From positions 1 to 64,000 of the forward strand of contig NZ_AKJN02000012.1 in the NCBI RefSeq assembly GCF_000282315.2: DNA of 64,000 nt, read 5' to 3'. Each line of letters opens with the position of its first letter. Position 1 is the stretch's first letter. The translations under genes and the position numbers were made by a program. The notes below the pieces were generated by a model. It did no database searches and was not told where the DNA came from. It worked only from the letters and a program-made list of their open reading frames with translations. This stretch comes from Pseudomonas sp. GM41(2012). Its GTDB lineage: Bacteria; Pseudomonadota; Gammaproteobacteria; Pseudomonadales; Pseudomonadaceae. Shown piece by piece: positions 16,486-26,210 of the stretch.

Positions 16486-16962
16486 ATGCGCCCTTTTTTA
16501 TTGCTCTTTGTACTGTTTCCGGTGTTGGAGCTGTTCGTATTCGTCAAGGTCAGCGGGGCGATCGGGTTTTTCCCGGCCCTGCTGCTGGTCATTCTCGGCT
16601 CGATGCTCGGCGTGTTCGTGCTGCGTATCGCTGGTCTGGCAACCGCATTGCGTGCTCGTGAAAGCCTGAACCGCGGCGAATTGCCGGCCCAGACCATGCT
16701 CGAAGGTTTGATGCTGGCGCTGGCGGGTGGTCTGTTGATCCTGCCGGGCTTCGTCACTGACGTGCTGGGTCTGATCATGTTGCTGCCGATCTCTCGTCGA
16801 CTGTTGGCCAATAAAATGCGCCAGCGTGCCGAAGAGGCGGCAATCCGCCAGCGTGCATTCGCCGACGACCTTCAGCCTCGTGGCGGTCCTGCTCCACGCG
16901 AGCCGCTGGGCCGTGAGCCCAACGTGATCGAAGGCGAGTTCGAACACCGCGATACCAAGTAA
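16486..16962 (+). CDS. fxsA: FxsA family membrane protein
   Basis: Small integral membrane protein (158 aa) with about four hydrophobic segments in the first 110 residues (MRPFLLLFVLFPVLELFVFV; FFPALLLVILGSMLGVFVL; LMLALAGGLLILPGFVTDVLG) and a charged cytoplasmic tail. FxsA in E. coli is known for suppressing F-plasmid exclusion of phage T7; its normal role is unclear. Start at ATG 16486, with GAGGA upstream. Position directly before groES matches PAO1. Confidence 0.9.
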   Translation: MRPFLLLFVLFPVLELFVFVKVSGAIGFFPALLLVILGSMLGVFVLRIAGLATALRARESLNRGELPAQTMLEGLMLALAGGLLILPGFVTDVLGLIMLLPISRRLLANKMRQRAEEAAIRQRAFADDLQPRGGPAPREPLGREPNVIEGEFEHRDTK

Positions 16963-16975
16963 TCCGCACTACCGG

Positions 16976-17003
16976 CACGGCACCTTCGGGTGCCGTGTTC
17001 GTT
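16976..17003 (+). terminator. Terminator after fxsA
   Basis: A 9-bp stem with a TTCG tetraloop (16976-16984 with 16989-16997), followed by TTCGTTT. It isolates fxsA from the groESL promoter. Confidence 0.8.
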
Positions 17004-17040
17004 TGTGGGGCAGCAACCTGAAAAAATTTGCTTCCTCACC

Positions 17041-17067
17041 CTTGTAATAAGCTTATGCGCCCTTATG
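17041..17067 (+). promoter_or_regulatory. Putative sigma-32 heat-shock promoter of groESL
   Basis: CTTGTA (17041-17046), a 13-nt spacer and CCCTTATGT (from 17060) resemble the RpoH consensus CTTGAA-N13-CCCCATNT. The site lies about 145 nt before the groES start. No CIRCE element is visible. Assignment is by eye only. Confidence 0.6.
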
Positions 17068-17210
17068 TAACGGTCACCGCAAGGTTTCTGGCGATTGCGC
17101 CAGACAGACTTCCGCGGTTCGCTCGACGAACCGCACCCGGCACCGCCGGATTTGTTAAACCCGCCGGGAATACACCGGCCGATGAAAACCACAATTAGGA
17201 GAGATCGACA

Positions 17211-17504
17211 ATGAAGCTTCGTCCTCTGCATGACCGCGTCGTCGTCCGTCGCAGCGAAGAAGAAAAGAAAACCGCTGGCGGTATCGTCCTGCCAGGTTCG
17301 GCTGCTGAAAAGCCAAACCAGGGTGAAGTTCTCGCCGTAGGTCCAGGCAAAGCACTGGAAAACGGTGAAGTGCGTGCACTGGCTGTGAAAGTGGGTGACA
17401 AGGTTGTGTTCGGCCCGTACTCCGGCAGCAACACCGTGAAAGTCGACGGCGAAGACCTGCTGGTAATTGGCGAGAGCGAAATCCTCGCCGTTATCGAAGG
17501 CTGA
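17211..17504 (+). CDS. groES: Co-chaperonin GroES
   Basis: Heptameric lid of the GroEL folding chamber. The 97-aa sequence has the standard opening MKLRPLHDRVVVRR, the mobile loop EEEKKTAGGIVLPGSA (about residues 16-31) and the closing LVIGESEILAVIE. An AGGAG ribosome-binding site precedes the start. It is followed after 49 nt by groEL in a typical bicistronic operon. Confidence 0.98.
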   Translation: MKLRPLHDRVVVRRSEEEKKTAGGIVLPGSAAEKPNQGEVLAVGPGKALENGEVRALAVKVGDKVVFGPYSGSNTVKVDGEDLLVIGESEILAVIEG

Positions 17505-17553
17505 TTCCCCGCTCATTTTCCCGCTACTACAAAGTATTTAAGGAATATCGATC

Positions 17554-19197
<1,644 letters not shown>

Positions 19198-19215
19198 GCC
19201 AGCCTTACCCCGTAC

Positions 19216-19254
19216 GAAAAAACCCCGCCTGCGCTAAGCAGGCGGGGTTTTTTA
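19216..19254 (+). terminator. Terminator after groEL
   Basis: A 10-bp GC-rich stem (19223-19232 with 19238-19247), 5-nt loop, then TTTTTTA; an A-run precedes it, so it can also work on the other strand. Confidence 0.9.
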
Positions 19255-19275
19255 TTGCCCGGCATTTACCCTATG

Positions 19276-19369
19276 CCTGTAGGAGCAAAGCTTGCTCGCG
19301 ATGAACGATAACGCGGTGTAACTGATACACCGCGGTGCCTGAATCGCGAGCAAGCTTTGCTCCTACAGG
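19276..19369. repeat. Palindromic repeat pair (family B)
   Basis: 27-nt perfect arms (19276-19302 and 19343-19369) with GGAGCAAAGCTTGCTCGCGA; inside is a second hairpin (CGCGGTGTA / TACACCGCG, 19312-19334). Lies between the convergent groEL and PAP2 genes. Confidence 0.9.
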
Positions 19370-19373
19370 TTCT

Positions 19374-20117
19374 TCAGGCGCTGACTGGCTCTGTCTCGGT
19401 CACGCGATCTGTCTTGGAAGCTGGGCGATACAGGATGTAGTAATACGCCCCCAGACAAATCAGCCAGCAGAAAATCGCCGTCCACACGTTGTGCGAGAAG
19501 AAGTGCGCCCCTTGCATCATCCGGCTGATGGAAAACACCGTGCCCAAGGCGAAAGCGAATACAAATGCCTTGCGCGCCAGACGCGGACGACGGTCACGCA
19601 GGACAAAGAACAGCGCAAACAGGGTGAAACCCGTCGCCGCATGACCGCCGGGCCAGCAACGGCCGGGTTTATCGGTGTGCGGGCGAGGGCTGAGCAGTTC
19701 GCTATAGGTTTCGTGACCACCGAACTGCTCAAGGCTCCACGGGCATTGAACGGCTGTCACCGCTTTGACTGGCGTGACAAAGGAGGTTGCCAGCGCCAGG
19801 GACAGCACCAGGCAGCCCAGTTCCCGTTTGATCGGTTTGAGCCTCTCCATGAAAAAGGAGGCGATGAAGCCGAAGATGGCCAACACCGAGAAGGCGATGA
19901 CCACCTGCTTGGCGCGGTCATGCAGGATGTCTTCCAGGAAGTAACTGTGCCGCCCGATGAAATCCCCCGTGATCGGGTCATAGAGCAGTTTGGCAAGATC
20001 CATGTCCAGGGACGTCAGTTCGAGCAGCACCAGAACGATCGCCGCGAAGACGGGAACGCCCAGGCACACCCAGAAATTGAGTGGTCGGGAGGCGGGGCGG
20101 ACAGCAATTGATGACAT
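19374..20117 (-). CDS. PAP2-family membrane phosphatase
   Basis: Membrane protein of 247 aa with about six helices and the three PAP2 phosphatase motifs: K-x6-CPW (KAVTAVQCPW), PGGHAATGF, and SRMMQGAHFFSHNVW (SR-x5-H). The first motif has CPW where the general consensus has RP, a subgroup feature I have seen in proteins encoded near phosphoethanolamine transferases. Likely substrate is a lipid or lipid A phosphate on the periplasmic side (inference). Start ATG at 20117 with CAGGA 7 nt upstream. It lies 3' of the LTA-synthase-like gene, behind a terminator, so co-expression would depend on read-through or a local promoter. Confidence 0.88.
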   Translation of the reverse strand: MSSIAVRPASRPLNFWVCLGVPVFAAIVLVLLELTSLDMDLAKLLYDPITGDFIGRHSYFLEDILHDRAKQVVIAFSVLAIFGFIASFFMERLKPIKRELGCLVLSLALATSFVTPVKAVTAVQCPWSLEQFGGHETYSELLSPRPHTDKPGRCWPGGHAATGFTLFALFFVLRDRRPRLARKAFVFAFALGTVFSISRMMQGAHFFSHNVWTAIFCWLICLGAYYYILYRPASKTDRVTETEPVSA

Positions 20118-20139
20118 GGAGGATCCTGAACAAAGGAAA

Positions 20140-20168
20140 AAGCCCCGGGGCATCAGCCCGGGGCGATT
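20140..20168 (-). terminator. Terminator after the LTA-synthase-like gene
   Basis: A GC-rich stem (about 20144-20151 with 20158-20165) with a 6-nt loop, followed on the minus strand by TTTTTCC. It lies directly after the stop codon at 20172. Confidence 0.8.
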
Positions 20169-20171
20169 CGA

Positions 20172-22121
20172 TTAATGTGCGCTGACTTGGTCGGTGCCCT
20201 CCATGGGCGTCTTCCAGCCAAGTAGCTGTTGCTTGAAGCCATAACTGGCGGTTTGGTAATAGGTGATCGCACGGACAATAAATGGATCGCTGGCGGTGGC
20301 CTGGGATTCGCGGCTCTCGGTCAGTGCATCATCATGGCGCCGCAGCCCTTGGCGAGGGCTCAGGATCGCCAAATTCTTACCGTCGAACAAACCCAGATGC
20401 TGGTAATTACCAACGACCACGCGGGGCGGCAGTGGGTTGTCCTGCAGCAAGTTGCGGCCGAAGAAGGTCGATTGATAATCCAGGTTCAGCAAACCGAGCA
20501 AGGTTGGCGCCAGGTCGATCTGGCTGGCCAGTTGCGCGGTTTCCCGTGCCTCGATCAGCTTCGGTGCATAGATGAACAGCGGAATCTGATAGTTGGCGAT
20601 CGGCAAGTCTTCCATGCCGGCGCTGCCGGCCGTGTGGTCGGCGACGAAGACAAAGATTGTATTGTCAAACCACGGCTTTTGGCGCGCCTGATCGAGGAAC
20701 TGACCAATGGCATAGTCGGTGTACTTCACCGCACCGTCACGACCGTTGCCGGATTTGATGTCGATCCGGTTTTCCGGGTAGGTATAAGGACGATGGTTGG
20801 AGGTGGTCATCAATTGCAGCAGAAACGGCTGCTGTTTCGCGTAGTCAGCGTCGGCCAGTTTGAGGGTTTGTTTGTAGAGGTCTTCGTCAGCCATGCCCCA
20901 GGCATTTTTAAAGTGGATCTCTGATTCATCGACGCTGCTCTGGTCTACCACCCGGTAACCGTTGCCACTGAAGAACGCGTTCATATTGTCGAAGTAGCCG
21001 CGTCCGCCATAGACGAACACGCTGTCGTAACCCACAGCGCTGAGTTGCTGGCCAAGGCTGGCGAAACCGCTTTCACGCCCCACACGCTTGACGATCGAAC
21101 GCCCTGGAGTTGGCGGGATCGCCAGGGTAATGGCCTCAAGGCCGCGATCGGTGCGGGTGCCGGTGGCATAGAAGTTATTGAAGTACAGGCTCTGTTTGCG
21201 CAAGGCATCGAGATTGGGTGTCAGGTTACGGGCGTCGCCGTTACTGCCCATGTACTTGGCGCTGAAGCTTTCAATCGTCACCAGCACAATGTTGGGTTTG
21301 CGCACAGTGCCCGGGTTGTCGATCATCCGGCGAATGTCCTGCGGATCCTCGCCGATGAAATGCGCGTTGGGTTCACTCAGTTCGGCACGAATTTGCTGAG
21401 CAACAATTGCCGGCGGCAGGCTGCTGTAGAACTGCGAGTAATCCAGTTCGTTGTTACGGAATGCAGCAAAGAACTGATAGGGCCCATTGCTCGCCAGTTC
21501 GTTCTGATAGGCGTTACCGCCCTGGGCGCGCGGCGAATCCTGGCTGAGCAGTTGCAAGCTCAGGCCTGCGACAATCAACAGGCCCAGCGCATTCAGCAGA
21601 CGCTTGCGCAATGGCGGCAACGGTGCGTCCAGCGCGGCATTGAACGGTTTGCGCAATGCAACGCTCAGGGCGATGGCCAACACGGCGAGGATGCTCAGCA
21701 GTGTGCCGATCGGGTAGGACTCAAGGAGGTTGTTCAGCACTTCATCGGAATACACCAGGTAATCGACGGCGATGAAGTTGAATCGCACACCAAACTCATC
21801 CCAAAACAGCCATTCGGCCACGGAAGTGAACAACATGGCGAACAGGCTGACGGTCAGCAGCCCCTGAAGGAGCCAGCGGTGGCCACGGCGACGCCACAAG
21901 GCCGGTGGGCAGAGCAGCAAGTAAAGGCCCATCGGCAGCGCTGCATAGGCAATGAAGCCCAGGTCGTACAGCAGGCCGATGCCAAACACCGACAGAAATC
22001 CGCTACCGGCCTCGTCCAGATGGGTGAGCAGCAACACCGTACGGGTCAGCAAGAAAATGACCAGCCATGCGCCGGTCACGAGCAGGAGAAAGCGCATTGG
22101 CGCGGTCTTGAAGAAGTCCAT
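20172..22121 (-). CDS. LTA-synthase-family membrane sulfatase-fold transferase
   Basis: A 649-aa protein with five N-terminal membrane helices (about residues 8-190) and a large periplasmic alkaline-phosphatase/sulfatase-fold domain. Seen: metal-binding NIVLVTIESFSAKYMG (about 288-303), the nucleophile threonine region NNFYATGTRTDRGLEA, and FVADHTAG. This architecture transfers phosphoglycerol or phosphoethanolamine from a lipid donor to envelope glycans or lipid A. The exact acceptor cannot be told. Start ATG at 22121 with AAGGA upstream. A ColR-box-like site sits about 75-90 nt upstream in the same orientation. Confidence 0.9.
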   Translation of the reverse strand: MDFFKTAPMRFLLLVTGAWLVIFLLTRTVLLLTHLDEAGSGFLSVFGIGLLYDLGFIAYAALPMGLYLLLCPPALWRRRGHRWLLQGLLTVSLFAMLFTSVAEWLFWDEFGVRFNFIAVDYLVYSDEVLNNLLESYPIGTLLSILAVLAIALSVALRKPFNAALDAPLPPLRKRLLNALGLLIVAGLSLQLLSQDSPRAQGGNAYQNELASNGPYQFFAAFRNNELDYSQFYSSLPPAIVAQQIRAELSEPNAHFIGEDPQDIRRMIDNPGTVRKPNIVLVTIESFSAKYMGSNGDARNLTPNLDALRKQSLYFNNFYATGTRTDRGLEAITLAIPPTPGRSIVKRVGRESGFASLGQQLSAVGYDSVFVYGGRGYFDNMNAFFSGNGYRVVDQSSVDESEIHFKNAWGMADEDLYKQTLKLADADYAKQQPFLLQLMTTSNHRPYTYPENRIDIKSGNGRDGAVKYTDYAIGQFLDQARQKPWFDNTIFVFVADHTAGSAGMEDLPIANYQIPLFIYAPKLIEARETAQLASQIDLAPTLLGLLNLDYQSTFFGRNLLQDNPLPPRVVVGNYQHLGLFDGKNLAILSPRQGLRRHDDALTESRESQATASDPFIVRAITYYQTASYGFKQQLLGWKTPMEGTDQVSAH

Positions 22122-22193
22122 TGTGTGTACATTCCTTAACAACAATTGCGCGGGATTTTCGCCCCACCCCTGTAGTCGGCGTGTGAATCGATA

Positions 22194-22209
22194 GTGAAAA
22201 ACTTGTTAA
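22194..22209 (-). promoter_or_regulatory. Putative ColR box upstream of the LTA-synthase-like gene
   Basis: Read on the minus strand it is TTAACAAGTTTTTCAC. It fits the ColR-site consensus I remember from P. putida, YYNASNNYTTTTTCAC, at every specified position except one. It lies between divergent colR and the transferase gene, oriented toward the latter. Confidence 0.6.
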
Positions 22210-22325
22210 GTCTATCATTTGGTTGAGCGGATTGATTCCAGGCACCGTAATCCTAGCCCTGAGCCACACTTGGCCTTAAGCTGCGCGGGCCAAGACGGCC
22301 GTTACTGTGTAGGCAGGAGATAACC

Positions 22326-23009
22326 ATGCGAATTCTATTGGTTGAAGACAACCGCGATATCCTGGCCAACCTGGCCGACTACCTGGGGCTCAAGGGTTAT
22401 ACCGTGGATTGCGCGCAGGACGGTTTGTCAGGCTTGCACCTGGCCGCCACCGAGCATTACGACTTGATCGTGCTCGACATCATGTTGCCAGGCATCGACG
22501 GTTACACCCTGTGCAAACGCCTGCGTGAAGACGCGCGCCGCGACACACCGGTGATCATGCTCACCGCCCGCGATCAATTGGACGACCGGCTGCAAGGTTT
22601 CAAATCCGGCGCCGATGATTACCTGATCAAACCCTTTGCCCTGTCTGAATTGGCGGCGCGCATCGAGGCGGTCATGCGTCGTACCCAGGGTGGTGGTCGC
22701 CGTACGTTGCAGGTTGGCGATCTGAACTACGACCTCGACACCCTGGAAGTCACCCGCGAAGGTCGTCTGCTCAAACTCAACCCGGTAGGCCTGAAGTTGC
22801 TGGCCGTGCTGATGCAGAAAAGTCCCCATGTCCTGCGCCGCGAAATTCTCGAAGAGGCGCTGTGGGGGGATGACTGCCCGGACAGCGACAGCTTGCGCAG
22901 CCACGTCCATCAGTTGCGCCAGGTGATCGACAAGCCGTTCGCCAAACCGTTGCTGCAAACCGTGCACGGTGTGGGTTATCGCTTGGCCGAGGGCCGTGAT
23001 GGAGTTTAA
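22326..23009 (+). CDS. colR: Response regulator ColR
   Basis: OmpR/PhoB-type DNA-binding response regulator, 227 aa. The receiver domain opens MRILLVEDNRDILANLADYL with phospho-acceptor Asp in LIVLDIMLPGIDG (about 51), and the winged-helix domain (about 125-222) ends VHGVGYRLAEG. ColRS in Pseudomonas responds to excess zinc and iron and preserves membrane integrity (established for P. putida). The downstream order colS, methyltransferase, inaA identifies the locus. The colS start lies inside the last codons of colR. Confidence 0.93.
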   Translation: MRILLVEDNRDILANLADYLGLKGYTVDCAQDGLSGLHLAATEHYDLIVLDIMLPGIDGYTLCKRLREDARRDTPVIMLTARDQLDDRLQGFKSGADDYLIKPFALSELAARIEAVMRRTQGGGRRTLQVGDLNYDLDTLEVTREGRLLKLNPVGLKLLAVLMQKSPHVLRREILEEALWGDDCPDSDSLRSHVHQLRQVIDKPFAKPLLQTVHGVGYRLAEGRDGV

Positions 23010-24276
23010 GCAGAGCCTTGCTCAACGGATCATCATCGCCTTTGCGTTGATGAGCGCACTGGTCGCGGGAACCTTTGCCATGGGCATTGTGGCGACTGTG
23101 CACCTGGTGGAAGAAAAACTGATTTCGGCAGGTCTGGGGGGCGATTTACAACGGCTGTTGCTCATGGACAGTGTCACGGACTGGAGCCATCGCCCTGAGC
23201 CGGACCAGCTGTTCTATTTCAGTGGCGGGCCGGGCGATTTTCAGTTGCCCAAGGATTTACGCCATCTGCAGCCGGGTTTTCACGAAGTGTTTCGCGATCA
23301 CCTGTCGTATCACGCGATGGTCGAAGTCGTCGACGGCCGGCGTTATGTGCTGTTGCAGGATCAGAGCGATTTCGAAGAGCGTGAACGGGTGCTGTTTGCC
23401 GTGGTGCTGGTGGGCTTCGTCCTGAGTCTGGCGTTGGCGGTGCTTCTTGGCTGGGTACTGGCGCGCAAAGTGATGGCGCCCGTGGTGCGACTGGCCCGCC
23501 AGGTCCGTCACCGTGACCAATTGTTAGGTCTGGCGCCACCCCTGGCGCCGGATTACGCCGCTGATGAGGTGGGCGAGTTGGCCGTGGCCTTCGACGCCAC
23601 TCTAGGGCGCTTGCGCCAGGCGTTGACCCGCGAACGGTTGTTCACCAGTGACGTCAGCCACGAGCTGCGCACGCCATTGATGGTGCTGGCCAGTTCCTGC
23701 GAGCTGTTGCTGGAAAACCCGGGCATTGATCAGCGTGGACGTGCTCAGGTCGAGCGTATCTCCCGCGCCTGTGAAGAGATGCGCGAGCTGGTGCAAACCT
23801 TCCTGATGTTGGCCCGCGCACAACGTGAAGACGCCAGCATGTCGCCCCAGCAGACCCTGAACCAGGTCGCCGATGGACTGCTCAATCAGTGGCGCGAGCC
23901 GATCGAGGAGAAGGGGCTGGCGCTGATCTTTGAACCGGGAAATCCGGCCAACACGAGCTACAACGCAACCCTTCTGCACGCGGTCATGGGCAACCTGTTG
24001 CGTAATGCGCTGCATTACACCGAGCGCGGGTTTATTCGCCTGACGCTGACGGCCACCGGTTTCATGGTCGAGGACAGTGGCGTGGGCATTCCCGAGGACA
24101 AACGCGAGGCAATGTTCGAGCCCTTTGTGCGGGGCAGTGAGAAACGCGGCGAAGGTCTGGGCCTGGGTCTGTCGCTGGTGCAACGGATCTGTGAAAACCA
24201 GGGTTGGAGCGTCAGCCTGACGAACATGGAACCCAACGGCTGTCGTTTTCAGGTGGAGTTGTCAACGAACAACTGA
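22999..24276 (+). CDS. colS: Sensor histidine kinase ColS
   Basis: Membrane-bound kinase partner of ColR, 425 aa. A first helix (about residues 10-30), a periplasmic domain of about 100 residues with H-x-x-E (HLVEEKL) and E-x-x-E (EERE) metal-candidate motifs, and a second helix (about 130-155) precede the HAMP segment. The kinase core has the phospho-acceptor His in FTSDVSHELRTPL, the N box LLRNALHYTE and G boxes DSGVGIPE and GLGLGLSL. Start ATG at 22999 overlaps colR by 11 nt. Metal sensing through ExxE is known for ColS; assigning these particular residues is inference. Confidence 0.93.
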   Translation: MEFKQSLAQRIIIAFALMSALVAGTFAMGIVATVHLVEEKLISAGLGGDLQRLLLMDSVTDWSHRPEPDQLFYFSGGPGDFQLPKDLRHLQPGFHEVFRDHLSYHAMVEVVDGRRYVLLQDQSDFEERERVLFAVVLVGFVLSLALAVLLGWVLARKVMAPVVRLARQVRHRDQLLGLAPPLAPDYAADEVGELAVAFDATLGRLRQALTRERLFTSDVSHELRTPLMVLASSCELLLENPGIDQRGRAQVERISRACEEMRELVQTFLMLARAQREDASMSPQQTLNQVADGLLNQWREPIEEKGLALIFEPGNPANTSYNATLLHAVMGNLLRNALHYTERGFIRLTLTATGFMVEDSGVGIPEDKREAMFEPFVRGSEKRGEGLGLGLSLVQRICENQGWSVSLTNMEPNGCRFQVELSTNN

Positions 24277-24351
24277 TCGCCTTGTTGAAACGCATTAACC
24301 CGGTGCATTCGTTTTCGTCCTGTCAGTCCTCGAAACAATTCGGGGTTTTAC

Positions 24352-24367
24352 ATGACATATTTTTCAC
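24352..24367 (+). promoter_or_regulatory. Putative ColR box upstream of the methyltransferase operon
   Basis: ATGACATATTTTTCAC keeps the TTTTTCAC core and most of the specified upstream positions of the remembered ColR consensus (two deviate). It lies about 70 nt before the methyltransferase start. In P. putida the genes downstream of colS are ColR targets. Confidence 0.55.
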
Positions 24368-24435
24368 AACGGCATGACCTGTCGCTGACACGGCGCTACC
24401 TATCGTGGGGGCTATCAGCAGCTCAGGAAATCTTG

Positions 24436-25107
24436 ATGATGGACGGCCCGGTCAAACTTGAATTTTCCGAAAAATACGACGATCAACACGCTCAACAATA
24501 CCTGCTCAAACACAAGGATGGCCTTGGCCGCCGCCTGTCCCACTGGCGTGACGAGCAACTGGCACGCAAGGCGCTGGCACTGGCCGGTGACCCGGGGCTG
24601 ATCCTCGATTTGCCCTGTGGTGCGGGACGTTTCTGGCCATTGCTGGCGGAAAAAACCAATCGTGCGATCATTGGCGCCGACAACTCCGAAGCCATGCTGA
24701 AGATTGCCATGCAGGCGCAACCTGCCGAGGTGGTGAAACGGGTACAACCCTTGCACACTTCTGCATTCGACATCGCTTTGCCTGATAACGCCGTCGACAA
24801 CATTTTCTGCATGCGTTTGCTCCATCACATCGGTGAAGCCGAGCATCGACTGGCTATTTTGCGTGAATTCGAGCGCGTCACGCGTGATAGCGTGATCCTT
24901 TCCCTGTGGGTGGACGGCAATTTCAAAGCGTGGAAACGCAAGCGCCTCGAGAAAACCCGTGAGCAGGGAGGTTACCAAAATCGATTTGTGTTACCGGCTG
25001 CTACGGTTGAAAAGGAATTTGAGCAGGCGGGTTTTCTCATTCAGGAACAACTGGACTTTTTACCGCTCTATGCCATGTGGCGGGTCTACGTATTACGCAA
25101 GAGGTAA
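24436..25107 (+). CDS. Class I SAM-dependent methyltransferase
   Basis: A 223-aa methyltransferase with the SAM-binding motif I LILDLPCGAGRFWPLL (about residues 55-70), followed by IIGADNSEAMLKIA and the motif NIFCMRLLHHIG. The substrate is unknown. The ATG at 24436, preceded by AGGA, is chosen; an upstream ATG at 24352 falls inside the ColR-like site and is less likely. It is followed after 4 nt by the inaA-like gene, in the order known from PAO1 PA4379-PA4378, so a role in LPS or envelope modification is inferred. Confidence 0.9.
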   Translation: MMDGPVKLEFSEKYDDQHAQQYLLKHKDGLGRRLSHWRDEQLARKALALAGDPGLILDLPCGAGRFWPLLAEKTNRAIIGADNSEAMLKIAMQAQPAEVVKRVQPLHTSAFDIALPDNAVDNIFCMRLLHHIGEAEHRLAILREFERVTRDSVILSLWVDGNFKAWKRKRLEKTREQGGYQNRFVLPAATVEKEFEQAGFLIQEQLDFLPLYAMWRVYVLRKR

Positions 25108-25111
25108 CAGA

Positions 25112-25825
25112 ATGGCAGTGCAATGTGCAGCAGAAACGGACGTCGCTCCTCAGGATCGCTTCGACTATTTCTGGAATCAGCGCGGTGAGTGGGTAGAAGA
25201 ACCCAACGTCCGTCGCGGTGGAGAAAGTGGCGTACAGCGCGTCGTGAGCAGCAATGGACAGTTGCTTTACGTTAAACGTCAGACCGGGCATATCTATCGC
25301 AGCTTGCTGCACCCGTTCGGTCGGCCGACGGTGTTGCGCGAGCGCGATGCGCTCATCGGCCTGAACCTGCTCAACGTTTGCGTTCCGGAAATCGTTTTCT
25401 GCGGTGCACAGCGCGATCCGGTGCATAAATGGCGCGCATTGCTGATCACCAAGGCGCTGGACGGCTTCGAGGAAATCGAACACTGGTACGCTGGCGGCGG
25501 TCGTGAGCGTCACGGTGAGGCTGTGCATGATCGAGTGTTGAAGGAACTGGCCGAGAGCCTGGCCCGGATGCACAAGGGCCGCTGGCAGCACGGCTGCCTC
25601 TACTTCAAGCACGTATTCGTGGGCATCACCGGCGAAGGCGAGGCTTGCAAGGTTGAAGTGGCCTTGATCGATCTGGAGAAAGGCCGGCAGCGTTTGACCG
25701 CCCGGCAGGCGGCGACTCATGACATGAAGCAATTGCGTCGCCACTCGTCGTTCAGCACGACGGACTGGCAGAAACTCGTCTACTTTTATAAGACGGCGTT
25801 TGGCAGCGCTATCAAGGGTTTATAG
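25112..25825 (+). CDS. inaA: Lipopolysaccharide kinase InaA family protein
   Basis: A 237-aa kinase-fold protein related to InaA/WaaP LPS-core kinases. Visible: nucleotide-binding region GGESGVQRVVSSNGQLLYVK, the catalytic-loop-like LARMHKGRWQHGCLYFKH (about residues 147-164) and the metal-binding Asp in ALIDLEKGRQ (about 188). InaA was named for weak-acid induction in E. coli. The ATG at 25112 follows GAGG; the frame is open further upstream inside the methyltransferase gene and that part is a shadow. It is co-transcribed with the methyltransferase and the small protein after it. Confidence 0.9.
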   Translation: MAVQCAAETDVAPQDRFDYFWNQRGEWVEEPNVRRGGESGVQRVVSSNGQLLYVKRQTGHIYRSLLHPFGRPTVLRERDALIGLNLLNVCVPEIVFCGAQRDPVHKWRALLITKALDGFEEIEHWYAGGGRERHGEAVHDRVLKELAESLARMHKGRWQHGCLYFKHVFVGITGEGEACKVEVALIDLEKGRQRLTARQAATHDMKQLRRHSSFSTTDWQKLVYFYKTAFGSAIKGL

Positions 25826-25827
25826 CA

Positions 25828-26055
25828 ATGAAACTCGAAATTGCACGAGGTGTATTTTTAATAGGAGCCTTGGCAGTTGCTTCACTAGCGGTGGCGGCTT
25901 GGGAGCAGCCCCGCACGCAAGTCCTCAGTTCAGTGAATGGCGACGCGCACTGTCCGTTGCCACGTGTTGCGAAGGCATCCGTGGCATCCCAACCCGATCA
26001 TGATTTATTGCTGTTCATGTTCGGACTTTCTCAAGGATTGAGGCCACAAAGTTGA
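25828..26055 (+). CDS. Small secreted or membrane protein (PA4377-like)
   Basis: A 75-aa protein starting 2 nt after the inaA-like stop. The N-terminus is a signal peptide or membrane anchor (MKLEIARGVFLIGALAVASL, cleavage plausible after VAAW-flanking alanines); the rest is polar with one cysteine (AHCPLPRV). I do not know its function. In PAO1 a small hypothetical gene occupies the same place, so it is probably the last member of the ColR-linked operon. A terminator follows after about 20 nt. Confidence 0.75.
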   Translation: MKLEIARGVFLIGALAVASLAVAAWEQPRTQVLSSVNGDAHCPLPRVAKASVASQPDHDLLLFMFGLSQGLRPQS

Positions 26056-26073
26056 ACAGATTGAAGCCAAAAT

Positions 26074-26106
26074 AAAAGGCCTCGCTAATGCGAGGCCTTT
26101 TTGTTT
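26074..26106 (+). terminator. Terminator of the methyltransferase-inaA operon
   Basis: A 10-bp stem (26076-26085 with 26090-26099) with loop TAAT, followed by a T-run. Confidence 0.9.
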
Positions 26107-26116
26107 TTCAACGGCA

Positions 26117-26206
26117 AAAGATCGTCCGAACGCGGCCCGAACCTTCGGCAGCTCCTACAGGATGTACCCCATTCAATGTAGGAGCTGCCGAAGGCTGCGA
26201 TCTTTT
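26117..26206. repeat. Inverted repeat (family A variant)
   Basis: Arms CCTTCGGCAGCTCCTACA (26142-26159) and its complement (26177-26194), with outer AAAAGATCG / CGATCTTTT. The central part differs from the other family A copies (CTTCGGCAG in place of CTCGACAG). Confidence 0.85.
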
Positions 26207-26210
26207 GATC

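Noticed and set aside
16963..17210. CIRCE element upstream of groES
   Set aside because: No TTAGCACTC-N9-GAGTGCTAA type inverted repeat is present; a sigma-32-like promoter fits better.
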